Source: Polychytrium aggregatum
Lineage: Eukaryota; Chytridiomycota; Chytridiomycetes; Polychytriales
DNA: 64,000 nt
Reading direction: 5' to 3'
Assembly (NCBI RefSeq): GCF_025602895.1
Contig: NW_026516307.1
Span: 102,643-166,642 of the forward strand
The first letter of the stretch is position 1, and the number at the start of each line of letters is the position of its first letter. This document shows, piece after piece, positions 58,099 through 64,000 of this stretch. Under the pieces are notes generated by a model that did not search any database, was not told the DNA's origin, and saw only the letters and a program-made list of their open reading frames with translations. Both the position numbers and the translations under genes were made by a program.

Positions 58099-60126
58099 AT
58101 GGCCAGCGATACCGTTGCCGCCGAGCTGCGAGGCGTTGTTCGGATCAAAGCACAGTATCTCCAAGAGAGTATCGAACTCGAGACCCCAAGCGCTCCCGCC
58201 AAACGCAAGGCCAACGAGGAGCCCCAGCCCGAGTCAGGCGAGCCCAAGGACGATGCTGCAGCCCCAGCTACTGCCGACGACGATGCTGACGAGCGCGGAT
58301 CCAGCACGGATCGCAAGCCTTCCAAGGCCAAGTACCAGAACCCCAAGCACAAGAAGAAGCTCAAGGGCCAGAACAAGACCCGGCCCATGACCTATTCCCG
58401 GGACGATCTGGAGCTGTGCGTAGACTTGTTCCAGGGCAAGCCGTGTCTGCGTGGCGAAAAGTGCCGCTTCACCCACAACATCCAGGAATATTATGCCGCC
58501 AAGGAGAAGGACATTGGCCCCAACTGTCATCTCTTTGACACCTTTGGAAAGTGCCCCTACGGCATCAAGTGCCGCTTCGCGCAGGCCCACACGACGCCTG
58601 ATCTGACCGACGTCGTCGACGAGGCCAAGGCTGCATCCGTGCCGCAGCTCAGCGATCTCATCAAGAACCGAGTGTCGAAGGAGACCCAGCGCCTCATCCG
58701 CGAGAAGACCTACCCGACTCCAAAGTCTGACGAGTTCCTCGAGTGGAACATCCAGGCTAAGAAGGAGAAACGCGCGCTCATTGATGTTGTTCTCGAGCGC
58801 CAGCGGATCGTCAAGGAGCAGCAAGCTGCTGTCGTCGTCGCTGCTGGCGGTGCTGATGCTTCGGATACTTCGTCTCAAAATCAATCGGACCCTACCGAGC
58901 CCACCGCCAGGCTCGCGGCCGATCCTGTGCCCAAGACCGAGTCTGGCTACAATTTGGACGATGATCTCGGCGTCAACGACACAGAAGTCAAGATCTTTGA
59001 TGCCGCCCTGGAAGAACACCGCCGCAAGCTCGCCCGCTTTGAGGCTGACTTTTGGGAGACCAAGCTACGCAAGGAGGAGAGAAAGCAGATCGACTTCCGC
59101 GGCAAACTCTACGTCGCCCCTCTGACGACGGTCGGCAACCTCCCCTTCCGCCGTATCTGCAAGCGCTTCGGGGCGGATATTACCTGCGGCGAGATGGCCC
59201 TGGCGGGCAACCTGTTTTCAGGACAAAACACCGAGTGGAGTCTGGTTCGCCGGCACGTCTCTGAAGACATCTTTGGCATCCAAGTGACCGGCAACCAGGT
59301 CGAGCAGATCGTCAAGATTGCCGAGTTTGTCGAAAACGAGCTGGACGTGGACTTTGTGGACATCAACATGGGCTGTCCCGTCGACAGCGTTTGCAGCATG
59401 GGCGCCGGCAGCCAGCTCATGGATCGGGCGACCAAGGTCGGTGAATATGTACGTGGCATGAAGCACGTCATGACCAAACCGGTGACTGTTAAGCTTCGCA
59501 TGGGTATCGTCGACTACAAACCCACGGCTCACAAGCTGATGCCCAAGCTGGTCAGCTGGGGCGTGGATCACGTCACGCTGCACGGGCGGTCGAAGCAGCA
59601 GCGCTATACCCGGGCTGCCGACTGGGAGTACATTGGAGAGTGCGCCAAGCTCGCCGGATCCCCCATGTCGTTCTTTGGCAACGGAGACTGCATGAACCAG
59701 GAAGAGTACTACCACAATATCGAACAGTACAAGGTGGACGGCGTCCTGCTGGGGCGAGGTGCTCTGATCAAGCCATGGCTCATGACCGAGATCAAGGAGC
59801 GCCGGACCTGGGACATTTCCTCGCGCGAACGGCTCGACATTCTCCGCGACTTTTGCAGCCATGGCCTCGAGCACTGGGGCTCTGACACTCAGGGCGTCAA
59901 CAAAACCCGACGGTTCTTGTGCGAGTGGATGTCGTTCCTGTGTCGCTACGTTCCCGTCGGGCTCCTGGAGGTACTCCCGCAGCGTATTGGTCAGCGACCC
60001 CCGCCATTCGTCGGTCGCGACGACTTGGAGACATTGATGGGCAGCACGAACGCACAGGATTGGGTCAAGATCAGCGAGATGCTGCTGGGTCCAGCCCCCG
60101 AAGACTTCAAGTTTGTTCCAAAGTAA
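58099..60126 (+). CDS. DUS3: tRNA-dihydrouridine(47) synthase, DUS3-like
   Basis: FMN-dependent enzyme reducing U47 in the tRNA variable loop. Single exon, 675 aa, the usual size for fungal Dus3. A basic/acidic N-terminus is followed by two CCCH zinc fingers: CVDLFQGKPCLRGEKCRF and CHLFDTFGKCPYGIKCRF (about residues 115-175). The TIM-barrel starts at GKLYVAPLTTVGNLPFRRI. NMGCPVDSVCSMGAGSQLM holds the active-site Cys and the substrate loop. VKLRMGI, HGRSKQQRYTR and FFGNGDC are FMN and phosphate-binding elements, followed by GVLLGRGALIKPW. The C-terminal helical domain follows. It is the only intronless large gene in the window. The ATG at 58099 directly follows the leader and no other upstream ATG fits. 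Confidence 0.96.
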   Translation: MASDTVAAELRGVVRIKAQYLQESIELETPSAPAKRKANEEPQPESGEPKDDAAAPATADDDADERGSSTDRKPSKAKYQNPKHKKKLKGQNKTRPMTYSRDDLELCVDLFQGKPCLRGEKCRFTHNIQEYYAAKEKDIGPNCHLFDTFGKCPYGIKCRFAQAHTTPDLTDVVDEAKAASVPQLSDLIKNRVSKETQRLIREKTYPTPKSDEFLEWNIQAKKEKRALIDVVLERQRIVKEQQAAVVVAAGGADASDTSSQNQSDPTEPTARLAADPVPKTESGYNLDDDLGVNDTEVKIFDAALEEHRRKLARFEADFWETKLRKEERKQIDFRGKLYVAPLTTVGNLPFRRICKRFGADITCGEMALAGNLFSGQNTEWSLVRRHVSEDIFGIQVTGNQVEQIVKIAEFVENELDVDFVDINMGCPVDSVCSMGAGSQLMDRATKVGEYVRGMKHVMTKPVTVKLRMGIVDYKPTAHKLMPKLVSWGVDHVTLHGRSKQQRYTRAADWEYIGECAKLAGSPMSFFGNGDCMNQEEYYHNIEQYKVDGVLLGRGALIKPWLMTEIKERRTWDISSRERLDILRDFCSHGLEHWGSDTQGVNKTRRFLCEWMSFLCRYVPVGLLEVLPQRIGQRPPPFVGRDDLETLMGSTNAQDWVKISEMLLGPAPEDFKFVPK

Positions 60127-60616
60127 GTTTGGTGCTGGGACATGACGGTGTCGCCCCCTCCCATGGATGAATAGAAATGAATCACAAGTCGACTGTGACG
60201 GCTTGATGTGCAGAGAGCATGTCGTAGCCTCCTCTCGCGAGCTAACTCGACTCGGATGCTGTCATTCGATGCGACACAGACACAAATCCAACTCGTACGA
60301 TCCCGAGGCCCAAGGCTGAATAAGCCGGATCTTTGGAAGCTTGCGCAGGCTCGGCCAGTCCGTAGAATGTGGCATTTCAAGGCGGTAACTGCTATCGCAA
60401 ATGGCCGGCCGAGATCGTTACTCTCAGCGCATCACCGGCTTCGTCGCTCCCACTGGAGACCGCGATCAGTCTCTGAAAACATATGCTGTGTATGAACAAG
60501 AATCATCCCTCTACCCACTGGCTTTGTCTGCGCAATCGATTCCTGTCGCAGGCAGATCGCTTCGAAATAACACTTTATTGCGCATCGATGCTGGGTACAA
60601 TGATCGCAGCGGCTCT
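60127..60616. other. convergent 3' region DUS3 / cysteine-rich protein
   Basis: A 490 bp stretch between converging stop codons, without recognisable features. Confidence 0.5.
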
Positions 60617-61121
60617 TTAGCACACAGCCGTCAGGCAGCGACAGTCAAGGTTGTCGGCAAGGCAGGTCCAGCGGGTGCACGAGTACGAGCTGCCACAGCT
60701 GTTAGGATAGCCGTTAGCGGTGGCAAGATAGTACGGCACACAGTCGCAGGCCGTGGCGGTTTCAAAGTAGTATCCGTCGCGGCAGCCATATCGGGTGCAA
60801 ACACCGTTTACAGCGAGGTAGCCTTTGGGGCACTCGTTGCTGCACTCTGGTGCCGATCGGGAAGAAGTACGGGTGGATCAGCGCAAGGGCAGCAATGAAG
60901 TGACAGGCTAGCAAGGCTTGTCAACGATAGATCAGAGCAGTGCCAGCCAGACGGCATAAGCATCGTGCGATCTGATGCACCGAACAGAAGCGCCGAATGG
61001 AAGTACCGAACGGAAGCACCAATATCCCACTCAAGCCGGACCACTACTCACGGGATTCGGCGGGCACAGCTGCAAACAAGATTGCGGCGGCGACAACAAG
61101 CACAGACTTGATGAGATGCAT
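60617..61121 (-). CDS. small secreted cysteine-rich protein, family unknown
   Basis: Two exons, 61121-61052 and 60846-60617, are joined in phase 1 with a GTGAGT donor and CACCAG acceptor, giving 99 aa. Residues 1-23 are a clear signal peptide (HLIKSVLVVAAAILFAAVPA then ES). The mature part of about 76 residues has 12 cysteines, including EC, ACDC, SSYSC, DCRC and the final VC, plus many Tyr/Gly/Asn. Such spacing suggests six disulfides in an extracellular mini-domain. I do not recognise the family. Cysteine-rich secreted proteins in zoosporic fungi may serve adhesion, wall or host/substrate interaction, but nothing here proves a role. The even cysteine number, signal peptide and in-phase intron make this a real gene despite its size. 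Confidence 0.7.
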
Positions 61122-63212
61122 TGGGCAGAGGAGATTCGGTTGATTAGGTGGAAAGAGAAGTGTCAAGGCAAGCTTGGTGAGGCGAAGGTGCTTAGATTGC
61201 GGGTGGTGACGAGGACTAGATCGAAGCAGGCGGCCATTTTATACCCGAGCCGCGGCGGGATGATCGTTTTGATGCAGCAGTGGGGGCCATGCAGCAAATG
61301 GGAGAGGCCGCGTCGCCTCCGAGTACTCCGTCAGATGTAGTAAGCCGCATCTGATCGAGAGCGCGGGAACGACGGGTGCGATACCGCGGGCCACGAAATG
61401 CTGAGCGAAATACTGAGTGAAATGCTGAGCGAAACGGAGGGAAGACAGAGGCAACGGAGTTGCCAAGAGCTGTCAATTCCCGCCAAAAAGTGGCGACGTC
61501 CTTGGAGGCCACGCAGTTCATGTATCATGCTGGGCAGGACCAGAGGAGGCAGCGTTCGCTGCGGCCCGCGCCAAAACAGTGAGGGGACAAGGCCGTGCAC
61601 AAACGGATCCGAGCGGGTGTGGGGTGATGTGGGGTGATGACAGACACGGAAAGATGCAGAATAATGCCACCCATATGGACGTTGGTGGACGCAGGCGGGC
61701 GGACACCCAGCTCGGATCGATATGCGAGGAAACGAGACCGCCAAGGAAAACGAGCGGGACGATACGATCGCTGGGCTCCTGTATGAATTCAAGTGCCACT
61801 GGAGACTAAGCCTCAACTCGAACGACCTCGACTCGAACGACATCGACTCGATGATATCAGTGTTGGTCGGTGGATATCAATGGAGTCGTGGGACTTGGTT
61901 CGGTGCGGCTCGCAAGCCAACTCCGACCCAACCCGGGACAGATTTCTGTGTCGCGCTGCTGACACGCCCGGCTGGAGCCGGCTCGAGCCGCACTCGACCC
62001 GGGCTGGAATGCGCCTTTGCCTTTTTGCCCTCCGCGCAAACGCAAAAAACGAAAACAGAGGCCAGCGCCGCTTGGTTCCTGCTCTCTTGCATCTGGGACG
62101 ACGCCCGCCTCGAAGTTTGACATCTGGGTAAGCACGCCGCCGACTCTGCCGCCGGCCCTCCATGCGGCAACACTCGCTCTGTGCACTAGCGGCCCGGCCA
62201 GGGGCGATTTTGCGGTCTTGCTCGACGGCGCTCGGGGGCATGCCTGTGATGCCTGCCTCTTGGATCCTTGGATGGCCATCCCGGGCTGCCATTGCGACGC
62301 CCTCGTGGCAACCGCCCTCGATCTTGCGTTCTCGCCATGCGTCCTCGCGTCGAGCACTTGGTCATAAGCACCGGAAGCTATGCATCTTGCAGCTGCGCCG
62401 GATTCCGCACATAGCTCCGCTGCGAGACCTTGGAATCCGACAGCCTGCCACTGCGATCATAGCTGCATCGACGGATCTACGCCCAAACAATCCTGGAACA
62501 AACCTCACTCTCCGGACGAGTCGATTCGATTCAACGCTTGCAACAGTGCTGCATCATTGCTTGGGCAGCTGCACGGAATAGACTCTACCCGCCCGCGTCG
62601 GCAAATCCCTGCAAGTCCGGCGTGGACGCGGAGAAATCCAAGGGTGCAGACAATCACAGCCTCGGCATTGGACACCGCCTGCGCCGATAGAACATCGTCA
62701 GGCTTGTGCAGGAATGGACGGATCGCAGGCACCGGTCAACAAGCGTCGAGCGCTGACTCGAAGCGCAGGACAGCGTTGCGAGGACCAACGCGATATCGCA
62801 GGACGGAGATCTGGAGCGGACTGGAGGCAACAATCGTGAGGCGACCAAGCCGATCCTGACCGGAGCGACTCGACCCGAGCCTGTTTTTTCCGCGCAGCCA
62901 TGGAATGCGCCTTTAAAAAGCATTCCAGTCCAGCGTCGGGCCCGACTCCGTGCCTCATCCTGTCTGCTCGATCGACCCCGGCCGGGCTGTGTCAACCATC
63001 GGATTCCCACAATCGCCTGCGATTCAGCTCCTCCCCTACCAAGCGACCGCCCTCTCATCACCTCCCTGTTAGCCTCATCGATTTCACCTGCAGCTCCACT
63101 TGCGCTTTCGTGTGATCGCCCTGGCCGGCCGCTGCTAACCCGTCCCAACAGACCAGATCTCCTGTGACAATCTCGAGCACTAACTCTTGCCCATCTTGAT
63201 CCCAGCCCAAAC
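61122..63212. other. 2.1 kb intergenic region
   Basis: Separates the cysteine-rich gene start from the complex I subunit start. It contains a TGAGCGAAA(T)ACTGAGTGAAATGC direct repeat (about 61398-61436) and TCGAACGACC(T)CGACTCGAACGAC duplications near 61815-61845. Several open frames of 60-225 codons overlap on both strands, with Arg/Ser-rich composition and no domain features. I see nothing supported as a gene. Confidence 0.5.
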
Positions 63213-64000
63213 ATGCTCCTATCCAGACAAAGCCTTTCCCTGGCTGCCTCGCAGGCCTCCCTCGTCTCGGCCGCCGTCCGTGTCCCTCGGGCAGGCCTCG
63301 CCACAGTGGTCCCTGCTGCTGCCACTTCGCGCACCTACGGCGGTCTGAAGGACGAGGACCGTATCTTCACCAACCTGTACGGCCGCCCACGACTTCAAGC
63401 TGAACGGAGCTCTGAAGCGCGGAGACTGGCACAAGACCAAGGAAATCCTGCTCAAGGGCGACAAGTGGATCATTGACCAGGTCAAGACCTCTGGCCTCCG
63501 TGGCCGTGGTGGTGCCGGCTTCCCTTCCGGCCTGAAGTGGAGCTTCATGAACAAGCCCCCCGGTGGCCCCGTCGATACCCGTCCCCGCTACCTCGTCATC
63601 AATGCCGATGAGGGCGAGCCCGGAACCTGCAAGGATCGCGAGATCCTCCGCCACGACCCCCATAAGCTCGTCGAGGGCTGTCTCGTTGCTGGCCGCGCCA
63701 TGAACGCTAACGCCGCGTACATCTACATCCGCGGTGAGTTCTACAACGAAGCCTCGAACCTCCAGATTGCCATCAACGAGGCCTACAAGGCTGGCCTGAT
63801 CGGCAAGAACGCCTGCGGCAGTGGCTACGACTTTGATGTCTACATCCACCGTGGCGCCGGTGCCTACATTTGCGGTGAGGAGACCTCTCTGATCGAGTCG
63901 ATCGAGGGCAAGCAGGGCAAGCCCAGACTGAAGCCTCCGTTCCCTGCCGACGTCGGCCTGTTCGGCTGCCCCACCACCGTCGCCAACGTCGAGACCGTTG
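63213..64000 (+). CDS. NDUFV1: NADH:ubiquinone oxidoreductase 51 kDa subunit (complex I), 5' part, with +1 frameshift
   Basis: FMN- and NADH-binding subunit of mitochondrial complex I; the window ends after about 260 of the expected approximately 490 residues. Residues 1-40 are a mitochondrial presequence rich in Ser/Ala/Arg. The mature start [16 protein letters not shown] is conserved. Directly after it the frame shifts: [14 protein letters not shown] continues one base later, because the run GGCCGCCCAC holds one C more than expected (about 63383-63389). Downstream frame features: [13 protein letters not shown] (FMN/NADH glycine loop), [34 protein letters not shown] and PRLKPPFPA. No splice signals can absorb one base here, so it is either a sequence error or a damaged allele. 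Confidence 0.9.
63383..63389 (+). other. apparent one-base insertion (frameshift) in complex I gene
   Basis: The presequence frame reads Gly-Arg-Pro-Arg, while the conserved protein requires Gly-Arg-His-Asp. Removing one C of the CCC run restores conservation on both sides. This is typical of a homopolymer indel. Confidence 0.8.

Noticed and set aside
62654-63334. 226-codon minus-strand frame upstream of the complex I gene
   Set aside because: Arg/Ser-rich, overlaps the complex I presequence exon, and lacks any domain.

Overview
The window is intron-rich nuclear DNA of a fungus. Every multi-exon gene can be assembled with GT-AG (once GC-AG) introns, most about 60-400 bp, and with consistent reading phases. 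The content is fungal (bifunctional THI6, NRPS-like adenylate-forming reductase, FSH1-type hydrolase, Ctr copper transporter). A complete BBS5 gene points to a flagellated, zoosporic (chytrid-like) lineage, because non-flagellated fungi generally lack the BBSome. The sequence does not let me name genus or species.

Layout. 0-3 kb: an F-box/LRR protein (minus). 3.1-10.9 kb: two divergent alkaline phosphatase genes forming a 3,444 bp inverted repeat (arms 3230-6673 and 7334-10777, 660 bp spacer) that extends over exons, introns and promoters; only the last approximately 100 bp of each gene differ. 11-13 kb: a membrane-anchored SGNH-fold protein with altered catalytic residues (minus). 13.7-15.8 kb: THI6 (plus). 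16.4-20.2 kb: a large serine-rich protein of unknown function (minus). 21.5-26.0 kb: an A-T-R adenylate-forming reductase (minus), divergent from cysteinyl-tRNA synthetase at 26.8-31.4 kb (plus). 31.7-33.1 kb: a PA-TM-RING-H2 ubiquitin ligase (minus). 34-35.2 kb: SPC24 (minus). 36.1-37.3 kb: a Ctr copper transporter (minus). A 2.2 kb repeat-rich gap is followed by a globin-like protein with a CaaX box (39.5-41.2 kb, plus), NCS2/CTU2 (42.3-45.2 kb, minus), a TRF/Taz1-like telomere protein (45.7-48.2 kb, plus), BBS5 (48.6-50.5 kb, minus), a second PA-TM-RING gene (51.6-53.3 kb, plus), an FSH1-type hydrolase (53.5-55.0 kb, minus), RRB1/GRWD1 (55.3-57.6 kb, plus), DUS3 (58.1-60.1 kb, plus), a small secreted cysteine-rich protein (60.6-61.1 kb, minus), a 2.1 kb gap, and the 5' part of the complex I 51 kDa subunit (63.2 kb to the window end, plus), which carries a +1 frameshift.

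Most genes are unrelated housekeeping functions: tRNA biology (CysRS, NCS2, DUS3), ribosome assembly (RRB1), kinetochore (SPC24), telomere, cilium (BBS5), metal transport, thiamine and respiration. I see no operon-like or biosynthetic cluster logic. The structurally remarkable locus is the alkaline phosphatase inverted repeat. The exon models were derived by eye from splice consensus, reading phase and family conservation; exact junctions need transcript support.
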